From contig CM067077.1 in NCBI GenBank assembly GCA_033980235.1, positions 5,043,367-5,107,366 on the forward strand: a DNA stretch of 64,000 nucleotides, given 5' to 3'. The position numbers were made by a program, and so were the translations under genes. The DNA comes from Diadema setosum (taxonomy: Eukaryota > Echinodermata > Echinoidea > Diadematoida > Diadematidae). The notes below the pieces were generated by a model. That model worked only from the letters and a program-made list of their open reading frames with translations. It was not told where the DNA came from and ran no database searches. Positions 21,084 to 32,887 of this stretch are shown here, in pieces (position 1 is the stretch's first letter; every line of letters starts with the position of its first letter).

Positions 21084-21450
21084 CAGGGGCGGATCTAGCT
21101 TTTGATAAAGGAGGGGGTTGGGGGCGGTATGCGAGGGAGCGTAGCGACCGAGCCCGAGCGACTGGAGCGAGCGAGGGGGGGGGGGGGTGTGGGAGGGGGG
21201 TGTCCCCCCTCCCACAGTAGGGAGAATTTTTGAAAATCTGTGTGTGAAAATGGCGTTTTCTTGCATCTAAAACACCACTATTTTTGGTATAGAGATCATT
21301 GCCATAAATAGAAAAAAAAATAAATTACAAGTTTTAAAAAAAAGATAAGATTAAAAAAAAAAAATGGTCCCCGGATTTTTTTTTTTTTTTTTTTTTTTTT
21401 TGGGGGGGGGGGTTGCAACCCCCCCAACCCCTCCTCTAGATCCACTTCTG
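21084..21450. mobile_element. MITE with CAGGGGCGGATCTAG ends
   Basis: Left end CAGGGGCGGATCTAGC; right end, on the other strand, CAGAAGTGGATCTAGAGG. Near both ends are GGGGGTTGGGGG-type runs. Interior has GAGCGTAGCGACCGAGC, poly-A and poly-T/poly-G runs. The CAG-type ends and the terminal (G)n resemble hAT-like non-autonomous elements, but no matching 8-bp duplication is visible, so the superfamily is uncertain. Confidence 0.65.
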
Positions 21451-22139
21451 CACAATATTTTTTTGTCATAAAATCATTAAAAAGTTCCAAATTGAATTGT
21501 AGGCAATTGTTTTTACTATGATGTGCATATCCACATGAATAAAGTAATGATTTATTGCTTGCACAATGCATGCATCACAGATGGAATTTATCATGGAGCC
21601 TATTTTTTATCATTTAATAAATGTATCATGAAAACCTAAATATGTGAATGCCACAGTGATAATTCAGAAGAAAAGTTCAATTCTCAGTGGTATGAATTAT
21701 CGATATATCTTACTTTTTTTTCTCTCTACTCAATTTATGTTTGCACTTGTCCAATAAACAATAGATTGACCTATCGAATTCTGGTGAATGTTACGTCAGT
21801 GATTGCACGCAATAATTATCTCCGGTACCTCTTTCCGAGAATGTTGCACCTACAGCAAATCTACTCCCAATCCCTGCACCTGACAATTAAATAGGGACAA
21901 CAAATGCAAATGGAATACTGTTCGGAGGAAGGGGGAAGGAAGTCGTGTACAACGCTAATGTAAGGTGGGAGGGGTACATTGCCATGCGTCGAGTGAGCGG
22001 ACAACAATTCGACACTTTGGACGAGAGTGCATGTGCGGTCGCAACGGGAGCACTGCACCTTTCGGGCCGTCGAAAATTCCCATCGATTGCGCCGCGGCGT
22101 GAATTGGATGAATAGCCTCGTTTTCCTATCCTTCCCTCC
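21451..22139. other. Unique stretch, conserved-looking block 21860-22110
   Basis: 21860-22110 is compositionally balanced and CpG-containing, with an octamer ATGCAAAT at 21904-21911. It is followed by TTCGGGCCGTCGAAAATTCC and GCGCCGCGGCG. Open frames exist on the minus strand, but without good splice sites. A regulatory block is as likely as an exon. Confidence 0.3.
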
Positions 22140-22405
22140 TCCACTCTCTCCTCTCTTTCTCTCGTTCTCTCTTTCGTTACTTTATGAACTATCACCATCT
22201 TATCTCTCACAATACATTTCTTGTCTTTCGCTCTCTCTCTCTCTCTCTCTCTCCTTTCCTCTCCATCTCTTTCTCCCCATCAATATCTTCATCTCTATCT
22301 ACAAGTAGTTTTACCTTTTCTCCATCACTTCTTCTCTCCCCTCTCTCCCCCTCTCTCTCTCTTCCTTGCTTTCCTTTTCTACCTTCCCCCACCCCCCCCC
22401 CCCCC
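22140..22405. repeat. Pyrimidine-rich tract with (CT)n and C-run
   Basis: TCTCTCTCTC core at 22230-22250, degenerate CCTCTC flanks, and a C-run at about 22392-22405. Leu/Ser/Pro-rich ORFs here are repeat translations. Confidence 0.85.
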
Positions 22406-25229
22406 CATTACGTGAAGTCGTCTCTGAAGCACATAAATGTTCTGGTTAAGGGTGGTAGTGCACCTCTATTGAACTCCCTTGTCAAACTGATGCCAAAATT
22501 TCCCCACCTGCACATCAGATTTAGCACCATCATTTGAGCTCGATGTGTGACTTGTCCACGTTTTGTTGGTATAGGGCGAGGAAGCAGAAAGATGGGTGTG
22601 GCAGTTCTAGCATTACTCCTCTTCTTCCTCTCAAGCTACATTTTTTCTTTTCTTCTCATGATAACATACCATACTGACTTGACGACATTTCTATGAACAA
22701 AAATATGACGAACAACAGTATTATTGATTATTGCTGAACATACTGCAAAGTTTAAATGAATTATCTTCATAGAGTCAGTGATCCACATTCACTACAAATC
22801 TATTGTGCCCCATATGCCACTATGTGCCTACGTCACGAATGATGTGCTCAACGCTTTACAAGTGAGGACTACTCCCTTTAAGCCATTGATCGGGGCATCA
22901 GGAGAGTGAAAAATGGGAAGGGGGATGGTTAAAAAAAGTGGAGGGTATTTGGATGGAGAGACTCAAGACTCTTGCATTCAAGAGGAGAGGAGTTAAAAGA
23001 GGACGATAAATTGATTGAAAACGTGAATAAGATTACAAATTCCCTCTGCTACAATCTTTCACATGGCTTTATAGCTCTCTATCTTTTCTCTTTTGTTTTT
23101 TAAATGTTCTTTTTCCTTTGCCTTTGCGTCAAACATTGTACCGTGCATGCCCTTGATGAAAATGTCCAAAGAGCGTGATGTGAATACCCTCGAACACATC
23201 GGTGAAAATGGACTCCATCTTCCGGCGTATGTGCAAGGCAATAATCATGCGCCCTTAAGGGAGAGAGGGGGGGGTGGCACTGAAATACAGGTGAAGAGGA
23301 TGGGATTAGCAAAACCTTCACCCTGGGACACAGCAGAAGTCACCCTGTGTCAGCATTGAGTGATCACGCGGAATGAGTTTACAGACAACTACCAAATTGG
23401 GCGTAGAGTACGAGCTACCTATCAGACGGCCAATGGTCCTGATCGGTACTCAGGGATGAGACAGACGTTTCCTTGACTACAAGAAAGATGGTGAGTCTGA
23501 TTCCACCTAATGACCTTCTTCTACACAATTTTACAGGAGAGGTTGGTGTGTCTCATTGTAGAAATTTGCAAGTGGCAGCATGGAGTCACGTCACTCATCA
23601 TGAAAATGTAGCAATAAAGACGATACAATTGAGAACGATATAGCCAGTGGCAAAGTGTCACTACACAACATGCATGCACTAGTAGTACTCTTTCATCCAC
23701 ACTTACATTGTATTCCCTCGACCCTTTGAATGCTTTATCAACCGACTGTAACACGTAATAAAGATAATTTCAACGAATTTCCGAAGAGGACAGTCCGTAC
23801 GGCAAGGCATACATCCCATCTTGAGCAGTTAACAACAGTCACATTTCTGATCAAACCAAGCATGCTCCGCTTCTCGTCAAAACACATTAAACCAACTGTG
23901 TGATTAGCACAAATTCGCATTTCCCATTTTCTCCATCTTTTCCTCTCCCACTTCCATTCCGCCACTAACTCCAATACAAGAGCAACCTGCGCTTCTCATT
24001 AAACATCCACAGATCTGTGTCTAACTGCCGGATCAGTCAACCGAATTAGATGAACCCTGGCCAACTTTTGCACCACATAATATTCTGCCATCGGACGGTC
24101 CGCCCAATAGAATAAGCAGCCCCATGCCGATAAATGACAACCCTCCTTTTCAGACCACAATGAGACAAAAAGGAGGAGAAGAACACGAACAAGAGAGATA
24201 TTAAAAGAGTCATTCCCACTGGTAAGAGCGATGAACTAATTACATCATTCATCATCATCGCCATCATCGTAATCTTTATCACTTCCAATGCTCATGTGGC
24301 ACATGGCAGTCCATGAGATGAAACTCAATGACGATGGAGTAACAAAGCAGGACCGAATGTTGAAAAAAAATCTTTTATGGAGAGAAGACATAGCCATCAA
24401 ATAGCACAGCGAGGTAAAAGAAAAAAATCAAAATGTTGCCAGAACAGACAAAATGATTGCCAGAACAGATAAAATGATTGCATTTAGTTGGACAGCAGAG
24501 ATTTTTGCCTCACAACCCCCCATCTCAACCAATTTAATCCCCTCTTATCTCATTTTTCCCCACAGAAAGGTTCCCTTACATTATTAGAAAATCATGCAAA
24601 GTGATATTACTGATATGGAAGCAAAATTGCATATACAGTTGTACCTCATCATTACAACTTGTAGAATTACAAGATATCAAATAAGAGTCAAGAATGCCAA
24701 AATGCAAATATACCTTCTCACCTGAAAATGTACAAAAGGCCTCAAAAACAAAACAAATAAGTCTTCATAATGTAACTCTGATGTTACTCTGACTGTAGTC
24801 CTCAATTCAAAATTCCACATTTTTGTGTGATGAATCTTTCATGCTCGGTATCGCATGGCAAAATTCATATCTTCACTTCTGCAAACTGCTGATTCTTTGC
24901 TTTATGACAGAGTGAATTCACAGAGAGGAAATAAAATTGCATGTTTTCTGGTCTCAAAGAGTAGGGAACATTGCAAAATACTGAATGTTTTTCCACACTT
25001 CAAAATATTGAATGTATCACATTATTCACATTTGCTTTCTACACTCAGAAATTTTGCAACAGTTACATCCCTTTAGTCATATCACTATAACGCCTGCATC
25101 GAGTTGTTCTCTTCTAGAACTGATTGACAAATTGCCCTACATAATTGTCAATAAGCACCTAATTAAAATTCAAATTAAATTTGTCTATCAATTCCAATTA
25201 CATCTCTTAAGTAATTTCCAAAACAATGG
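22406..25229. other. Unique stretch
   Basis: About 2.8 kb without convincing genes or repeats, apart from a SINE tail at 25119-25160 (TGATTGACAAATTGCCCTAC). ORFs are under 108 codons and carry no motif. A CATCATCATCG run is at 24245-24268. Confidence 0.4.
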
Positions 25230-25605
25230 TGATCCTTGCCCTTCTCAGATCATCACTGGGGTGACAAGACCTTGTATCTCAAATTTTGATGAAAATGACT
25301 TTTTAAGATTAAAGGTTAGAAAATCAGTTAAGTGATGTTCTGTCCAAATCCTAGCTGTCTTACCCCAAAAATGAAGCCACCACGGCATGTCATGTCAAAG
25401 GAAAGGCTACCCCATTTCATATAGTGCTTTGGCTATCATGTTTTTTAACTCTCCTACACATTTGATATGAGGTCTTGTCGCCCCAGCAATATATGTTTAC
25501 ATACATTTAAGACATTTTTTTTCTATTATCACATCAACAGTCAAAAACAACATTACCAGGAATCTGCCTGATTACGTTATTAGGCCTGCAGACGATGGCC
25601 AAAAA
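25230..25605 (+). repeat. Dispersed repeat C, copy 1
   Basis: Contains GATGAAAATGACTTTTTAAG, ATCCTAGCTGTCTTACCCC, CATGTCAAAGGAAAGGCT and ATATAGTGCTTTGGC. All recur in the same order at 35490-35640 and the GCCCCAGCAAT part again near 36040. It directly abuts the inverted arm at 25580, so both may belong to one larger element. Confidence 0.7.
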
Positions 25606-25752
25606 GTGGCTTAAAAAAGGCTCAACTGGCAACTATCGTATAACAAGCAAATTTTAACTTTTTCAAAAAGTATACATCCTGACAATATCCCACCTGAAAT
25701 TTACCCAAAAAAATCTAATCGGAACATGCTCAAATGACGTCATCAAAATGGC
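25580..25752 (+). repeat. Left inverted arm of the 6.3-kb satellite domain
   Basis: GGCAACTATCGTATAACA, GAAATTTACCC, GGAACATGCTCAAATGACGT and CATCAAAATGGCC match, in reverse complement, 31670-31840. The arms are similar but not identical. They enclose the tandem arrays between them. Confidence 0.75.
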
Positions 25753-26469
25753 CTCTTAAGAACTGCAATTTTGCCAGAGTAATTGTCACTTCGACATCTC
25801 TAATAATAAATATGGAATATTTCGGAAAGGAAGTAATTCTAGCTACAGTAATGCTATTTCTCATGTACCTCAGGTCATCAGCCATCAATTATGCTCATTT
25901 TCAGATGAGTTGGTGAGTTGTACGCATACCAATAGCGTTTCTATAGCAACCTTACACTGACGTAGTAGAAATAAACAAAAAAATTCATAATAATTTTCGT
26001 AATTTTCATTTAATTTGTTGAAATATAATAAGAATGCTTAAATATATGTTTTTTATGTGTCTTGTTGGTTTTCAGCGAAGTGCCGAACCAATTTCCGTCT
26101 TAATCATGTGTTAATATGGGGGAAATATAGTCATTGCCATGGTAACGCTTTCATGAAAAAAAGCCCTAAATGATAAAATGTAATTCTTTCTACACAAATA
26201 GTTATAAATCAAGCTTAATAACTTTCAAATAACGTAGGAGCCCAGTAAACGTATCCAGTCACTAGATGACTCAACTCATTGTAAGGCTAACCATGGTCAC
26301 CAAAATTGTTTCCATGGCAACGAGAAAGAGCTTCGGAAACAGGTTTACGCAATGGAATGAGAGCGCAATTTCAACATATCTGTCAAGTGTCATTTTGCTT
26401 GTGTATTCTGTTTATCAATATATATTAATATGGATGTCACATTGAGGTAAAGAACTATGTGACAATCTG
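25753..26469. other. Spacer between inverted arm and 222-bp array
   Basis: AT-rich, unique in this window. Includes CCATGGTAACGC and CCATGGCAACGAG boxes. No ORF above 60 codons. Confidence 0.4.
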
Positions 26470-29400
26470 TATTACACTGTAATTACATCGCATTTCTTGG
26501 AAACAATCATGCCCTTGCTATAAGGCACGACAGCATGTACGTTTGAAACATATTATATATTCGCGTCATAGGATAAAATATGTTTTCTATACTGCCAAGA
26601 GGATAAAGGGCATTTTGGGGGCACACGGCACGGGGTCGCCTTTCAATAAGCACCCTCTACATCATGTAGATTTTGTAAGGTAAATCTTCTTCTATCATTT
26701 CGATGACTTTTCATTGATGTAAGAGTATATTTGCTGCATTGCCGGACCTACTTTTAATACCATTCACGTAAGAACAACTGCATTTGCGTTGCTAATATCC
26801 GTATTTTGTAATAAAGGGCGTTAGCGTAGGTGTAAATTTAGACACCTCCCCAAAGCTTACCTTTGAATGTTCACCTTTTTGAAAATGTAGTTATTGTAGA
26901 GTAATGCTTCCTCTAGTAAGTGGTTGCATTTTTTGATACAAAAGTGCCTTTGCTATACGGCACGATGGAATTTCGAAAACATGTACGTTTGGAACAGATA
27001 TATATTTGCGTTATATGATATTACAATGTTTTCTATATTGCGGTGAGGGTGGAGTATTTTTGGCACATCCCACAGGGTTGCCGTTTAATGCGCACCCTCT
27101 TCACTGTACAGATCTTGTAAAGTTAAGTCTCAACTATCATTTCCATTGCTTCCCGTCGATGAAAATTGTATTTGCTGTATTGCCGGGACTACTTTTACAA
27201 CCATTCACGCTAGAACAACGGTATTTGCGTTGCTAATATATGTGTTCTGTAACAAGAGGGCGTAAGCTTAGGTGTGAATTTAGACACTTCCCAAGGGATT
27301 AATTATAAATGTTCACCCTTTTGACAATATGTTTATTGTAGAGCAATGTCTCCTCTATTAATAAGTTGTATTTCTTGGACACAAAGGTGCCTTTGCTGTA
27401 CAGCACGATGGCATTTTGAAGACATACACGTTTGGAACATATATAATATATTCGCATTATATGATTTTATATGTCTTATATATTGCCGTGAGGGTGGAAT
27501 ATTTTTTGGCACATACCACAGGGTTGCCATTAATTTTAATGTGCACCCTCTTCACTGCATAGATCTTGTAAAGTTAAACCTCATCTATCATTTCCATGAC
27601 TTTTTATTGTTAAAAAGTGTATTACACTTTGCTATATTGCCGGAACTGCTTTTAAAACCATCCACGCTTTAGAACAACGATGTTTGTGTTGCTAATATCT
27701 AAGGGGGCTTGAGCGTAGGTGTACGTTGGACAATTCCCATGGGGTTGTCTTCTAATGTTCACCCTCTTGACGATATGGATATTGTAGAGCAATGTCTCCT
27801 CTATTAACTACAACGTATTTTTGAAAACAAAAGTGCCCTTGATTTACGGCACGATCGAAGTTTGAAAACATGTATGTTTGGAACATAGTGTATTCGCGTT
27901 AATGATATTCAATGTTTTCTATATTTCCATGAGGGTGGTGCACTTTGGGGGCACATCCCACAGGATTGGCATTTAATGTGCATCCTCCCACTAAATAGAT
28001 ATTTTGAAGCAATGCTTTTCCTATCATTTCCACGACATTCATTGATATAAAAGTGTGTAGCTGTATTGCTGCAACTACTTCTAAAACCATGCATGCACGA
28101 AAGAACATCGGTATTTGCGTTCATAGTATCCGTGTGATGTAATTACGGGTCTTGAGCTGCGGTGTAATTCTGGAGATTTCCCAAGGGATTGCTTTTGAAT
28201 GTTCACCCTTTTGACAATGTAGCTAATGTAGAGCATTTTTTTTTTTTGTAATTGTATTGCATTTCTTACAAACAAAAGGGCAATTGCTCTACAACCGTAA
28301 CGATCGGGAAAATGTGAAGGCATGGAAAATTGAAACATATTTGTGCTATATGCTAGTGCATGTTTCTATATTGCCGTTGGGTTAGATGATTTTGAACACA
28401 TCCCACTCGGTTGCCGTTGAATGTGCACCCCTTTGACTATATGATGATTGCAAAGCAGTGTCTCTACCATTTAAAAATCATGAAAAATAAAGTGTCTTTA
28501 CTTACCACTCGGCAAAACGACTTTACATGCATGTACAAGTGAGTTTGCTTTGGCATAAATGCATGTTTTGTTAATCTGTTTCAGGACCACGACGGTCAGG
28601 GTAGGAGTAATCTGGGCACTTCCCAAGGGCTTGACAAAATATATATTGCAAAGCAACGTGTCCTATATCACCTTAATTGCATTTTACGATCATAAAAGCG
28701 TATGTGCTACACAGGCGGAAGAGCTTTTCAGAGGTATGTAACCATGGAACATTTTCTCGGTTGTATACTGCATGTTTTTCATCGCCTTTAGGATGCATGG
28801 AGTTACTTTGAGCACCTCTCCTAAGGTGGTCTTTGCAAGTGAACCCTTTGGACTGCACAGATATTGTAGATCAATTTTGTTATTTTATCTCCACCCCGGC
28901 AACTTTTATAGAAAAAAAAAAAGTGTCTTGATAATATGGCAGGAATCCAATTCAATACAATTCAATTTAATTTTTATTTCATTTTCAACAAGAACAGATC
29001 GAGACATCACTTTCTTTGTAAAAGAAAATGAGGTGCGTAAAACTATGTCGAATGAAAAGAATTCACAATGATTATAGCACCATACGATAATTATACATAA
29101 ACATAAAACTCAAGTGATAGTCATAAAACTCAAGGAACGACTTTTTTTTTTTTTGAGACATGCACTTTTGGAACGACTGTAATTGCGTTGATATTTGCGT
29201 TACAAAGGGTCTTGTATAGAAACAATTAATGTAGGTACCTCCCATATAGTACGCTCCCTTCGAATGATAACCACTTTAACTATGTCAGTGTAAGTCAAAA
29301 TTGCAGAGCAATATATCGTCTGTTGACTCCGTTGAATTTCATTATATAAAAGTTTCTTTGCTAGAGGACCAAAAGGACTGTTTAAAGGCATGTACCCATA

Positions 29401-29945
29401 GAACATAATTATGTATTTGCGTTGGTACATGATTATTGCATGTCTTAGACTTCCTTTGGGTGGGGTAATTTTGGGCGCCCTCCACGTGGTTGCCTTCGTA
29501 TGTGAACAATTTTTACCATATAGATATTGTAGAACAAAAATTCTTATATAACTTCCACTGAATTTTAATGGAAATGAAACTAAAAGGAGTTTTTTTCGCT
29601 TCAAACAGCTGTATTCACGTGTGTATAATTATGTTTTGTACCGAGCCGTGAGGGCATAGGGATGAATTCGGGTACCTCCCTACGAGTCGTTTTGACTGTG
29701 CACCACTTTTTAAAGATAATTATACACATTGTAGGAAAATGTCTCTGTCAATGCCAATTCTATTTCATGGAAATAAAAGAGTCTTTGCTAGACGGCCAAA
29801 CGACTTAAAAATAAAATCTCGTACGCTTAAAACAACGGAAATCGCGTTGGTTGATGCATGTTGTGTAAATGGTCGTGGGGATAATATGATCGACTGGGGT
29901 GACTTTGGGCACTACCTACAGGGTTTCTTTTGACTGTGCCATCTT
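26470..29945 (+). repeat. Diverged ~222-bp tandem satellite, about 15 copies
   Basis: A recurring phrase TTTGGGCACNTCCCANNGGG-like followed by GAATGTNCACCC appears near 26613, 26835, 27057, 27279, 27502, 27725, 27943, 28166, 28390, 28608, 28805, 29228, 29467, 29664 and 29900. Spacing is 218-224 bp for most, 197-239 in the last third, with one interruption. Other conserved boxes are TATTGTAGAGCAATG, TTTGCTATACGGCACGA and GGAACATAT..ATTTGCGTT. Copies 1-9 alternate between two types (CCGTGAGGGTGG type and GGCGTAGGTGTAAATT type), giving a ~445-bp dimer. No ORF persists. I do not recognise the family. Confidence 0.9.
28947..29135. mobile_element. ~190-bp insertion interrupting the satellite
   Basis: Copies 11 and 12 of the array are about 420 bp apart instead of 222. 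The extra sequence starts with AATCCAATTCAATACAATTC and an AT-rich ATTTTTATTTC run and includes a duplicated ATAAAACTCAAG. The start resembles the short-repeat tail of a CR1-like retroelement read backwards. Exact edges are uncertain. Confidence 0.5.
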
Positions 29946-30235
29946 CAATATCTCAAAACCCTCAAGGATGTAAGAGATGAATCATTAAGATTCGAGCAAA
30001 CCACCCTCCAAATAGAGTTCATTCATTACAAAATTAGACAAATTATAGATCTTGACACTTGTTTAATTCCATACTTTTAAGCTATCATTATCTGTTGGAT
30101 AACAAACTCTAATTTTATGATATTATTCATGCTAGTTTACTAAGGCTGTAAAGTTTGTGTTTGGTGAAGAGAAGATGAAATATCATATTTGAACACTCTT
30201 GATATGCTCATATCGGGCACTTTGATGCATTAGAA

Positions 30236-30605
30236 TATTCCGTTGGCTCGGAACCCTTTGCATATTATGCAAGAGGCCGAGATTATATACGTGGAAATGT
30301 TTGCATCGCACTAACTCACATTGCAAACATAGGTTCCAACATTTTCGGTGTTCCAATCTGAAACCTAGAAGCATTGTTTTCATCGAAACACTGTATTTTT
30401 ATCATTATGGGAGCTAATTTGCATACTATGCAAATGAGGCCCAGACTATGTACATGGAAATAGTTGAATCGCACTAACTGACATCGTAAACATATATTTC
30501 AACACTTTCGGTGTTCCAGTCTCAATCCTAGAAGCATCGTTTTCATGGAAACACTGTATTTTAATCACTAGGCCTATGGGAGCTAATTTGCATATTATGG
30601 GAATT
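30236..30605 (+). repeat. Second tandem repeat, ~165-170 bp unit
   Basis: TTTGCATANTATGCAA occurs at 30254 and 30417, and ATTTGCATATTATGG at 30587. Between them the blocks CGCACTAACT, TTTCGGTGTTCCA, CCTAGAAGCAT and GAAACACTGTATTTT recur in order, giving two full units and a partial third. At 30417-30435 ATTTGCAT and ATGCAAAT face each other, forming a 19-bp dyad of octamer motifs. Confidence 0.85.
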
Positions 30606-31669
30606 TAGCCACTATGCCCAACTGGATTTCTTGGGACTTTGAGTAAGGTGTTTAGGAGCCCATAACAAGTAGCACTGCAGTGGAATTTCCTACTGCAATT
30701 AGTATAGTGGGTGAAACCCTATTTTGACTGGACTAATGTGATCTATGACAAAATGTGTATCCAGTTTCTGTTAACAGTGCTTCATTTCTTTCAGAAGTAC
30801 AGTATTGTTGTAGAAGTCCATCGAGTATAATGAGCTTGCTTTGATATCGTACAGAAATCCATGCAAGACCCGTTTCACCGACATTGATTTCAGTGAGATC
30901 AGTGTCAAGTAGTGTTTTCAGTTTCACTTAGCAAGTCCTCGTGACTGAAACATAATCAAAAAAGTGAGATAGCGAGACTGAAACCAGTGGAGTGAAACTG
31001 AAACCATTGAGAAGTTTGGTGAAACACCCTACAGGACTGTAAGAAAGGGACAGCCACGAACTTACTAACAAGGGGGCTGAGGTGGAGTAGGGTCTCATCT
31101 AATATGAGAAATTGACTTAATCTATGTTTTATGCCTAATTGGCCTGAGCAAAATGTCAGATTGTCTTATGATTGTGCCAAATGCAAAAAGAAAAACAACA
31201 AAAAAATCCAGCTACTGAGATGGAATATACATAATACCAAGGAGCTTCGAAGCTCCTTGATAATACACCACTAATAATGAAAATTGTGATATCTGGACAG
31301 CTGTGCTATAATGGCTATATACAGGCAAATTTGAGTGTAACCATGGTAGCTATGGTCTCTCACAGGTTAGGTCTCAACTCTAGTCTATTAAATTTACATA
31401 CTTATATAAATTTAGGATGGTGTTTATCGTTGAGAGGGTGTTGCATTTTTTGTTTGAGGAAAAAAAAATGTTTTCAGCATAAAGTTGCCATAGAAATGAC
31501 CTAATTTGGGCTCAGATTTTGTGAAAAGAGGTCACAAATGGGCCCAATTTTGTTTGAAGAAAGGCAGGAAATAAGAAATACATACACTGGCAACTTATCT
31601 AATGATTATAATGTCAGTTGTACAGTGAACACTTGAGATAGCCTAAAATTCACATTGATTTTTCTGGTT
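30606..31669. other. Mostly unique; ISRE-like motif and 22-bp palindrome
   Basis: GAAACTGAAACC at 30994-31005 matches the interferon-response (IRF) consensus. A perfect 22-bp palindrome centred on GCTTCGAAGC lies at 31238-31259. No gene is supported. Confidence 0.4.
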
Positions 31670-31840
31670 TTGGGGTGGCCATATTGATGACGTCATTTGA
31701 GCATGTTCCGACGCAGAAATTTCGGGTAAATTTTACTGGTAAGTTTGTTAAGACATATACTTTCAAAAAATTACAAAATTTGTCTGTTATACGATAGTTG
31801 CCAGTTGACCCCCAAATTCAGCCTCAATCCGCAGGCCTAT
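31670..31840 (-). repeat. Right inverted arm of the satellite domain
   Basis: Reverse complement of the arm at 25580-25752: GATGACGTCATTTGAGCATG, TTTCGGGTAAATTTTACTGG, ATACGATAGTTGCCAGTTGA and GCAGGCCTA match in order. It ends where another repeat begins at about 31850. Confidence 0.75.
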
Positions 31841-31854
31841 ATGTATGTACAGGG

Positions 31855-32235
31855 CCGGAGGAGCGTTTTCAAAAGTGTGGGGGCCCACTTCCGGGTTTCC
31901 TGAGCTAACAAGCAAAATAAAAAAAAAAAAAGGTCCTCAGCTCATCTCTCCCCTTCCATTTCCGGGTTTCTTCAGCTGACAAGCAAAAAAAAAAAAAAAA
32001 AAAAAGGGTCCTCAGCTAATAAAAGAAATAAATAAATAAAGGTCTTCAGTGAAAAACGTAACCTTACTGCGCTAACACTTCAAGATCTCTATCTATTTCT
32101 ATTAAGTGCCACTTATGTACTTCCAGGTTAAAAAAAAGTGTGGGGGCCCAAAGTGATGACACCTTATGTATTCCTTTGTATGGTGCACAAAAAGTGTGGG
32201 GGCCTGAGCCTCCATGGCCCCCACGGTTCCACCGG
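31855..32235. mobile_element. Degraded element with GTGTGGGGGCCCA repeats
   Basis: GGGCCGGAGGAGCG at the left, GTGTGGGGGCC three times (31880, 32140, 32195), two CCGGGTTTC..GGTCCTCAGCT units separated by A-runs, and CACGGTTCCACCGGCTATG at the right, complementary in style to the left end. Family unknown. Confidence 0.5.
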
Positions 32236-32490
32236 CTATGATGTAATCTGACATGACTTTTATCATTTAGTAGCAGCTCACATTATCCTGGGTCAATTTC
32301 TTTCAGATTTTGACATGTTGTACCCTCAATTAGGGTTTGAAGTTATTACATTTAGGTTAAATATTGCATCAAGCATTAACAGTTACTATATGCACAGTCA
32401 ATGTTATATTCACAGTAAAAAAAAAAAAAAGTTATTTCTGTAGGCCTATAACGTACAATCCGGGTTGTCTAAAGTTATCACATTTTAGGT
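32236..32490. other. Unique AT-rich stretch
   Basis: No gene or repeat recognised. Confidence 0.4.
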
Positions 32491-32887
32491 TTAAAGGGAC
32501 TGTACAGTACTTGTTGAGGTGAGGAATCAGGTTTATGACATTCCTAAGTGAGATAATGAGAAACCTCTGATGAAATATATGAAAGAGCATGTAATTTTAA
32601 AAAGGATTCAACTTTTATTTGATAAAAACTGGTTTTCAAATGGATGAGATATCCAAAACAGTGATAAATTTGATAAAAGGCGACAGGCCACGTCTTTTAT
32701 TAGGATCTCTTTGTTTCGCCTCATTTTTGGATATCTCAGCCATTTCCAAACCGATTCTCATGAAATAAACTTCTGATTCCACTTAAAATTGCATGCTCCT
32801 TGACATTTCATAGAGTGGTTTCTGAATATCTCGCAAAACATTAAAAGCTTAATTCTCACCTCAACCAGAACTGTACAGTCTCTTTAA
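32491..32887. mobile_element. MITE family A, copy 5
   Basis: Left end TTAAAGGGACTGTACAGTAC; right end CTGTACAGTCTCTTTAAA. Shares TTTATTTGATAAAAACTGG, GGCGACAGGCCACG at the centre and GAGTGGTTTCTGAATATCTC with copy 2. The two are the same subtype, ACTGTACAGT rather than ATGGTATAGT. Confidence 0.85.

Noticed and set aside
26470..29945. Coding exons in the 222-bp repeat
   Set aside because: Short ORFs in different copies use different frames and do not persist; lengths vary by non-multiples of three.
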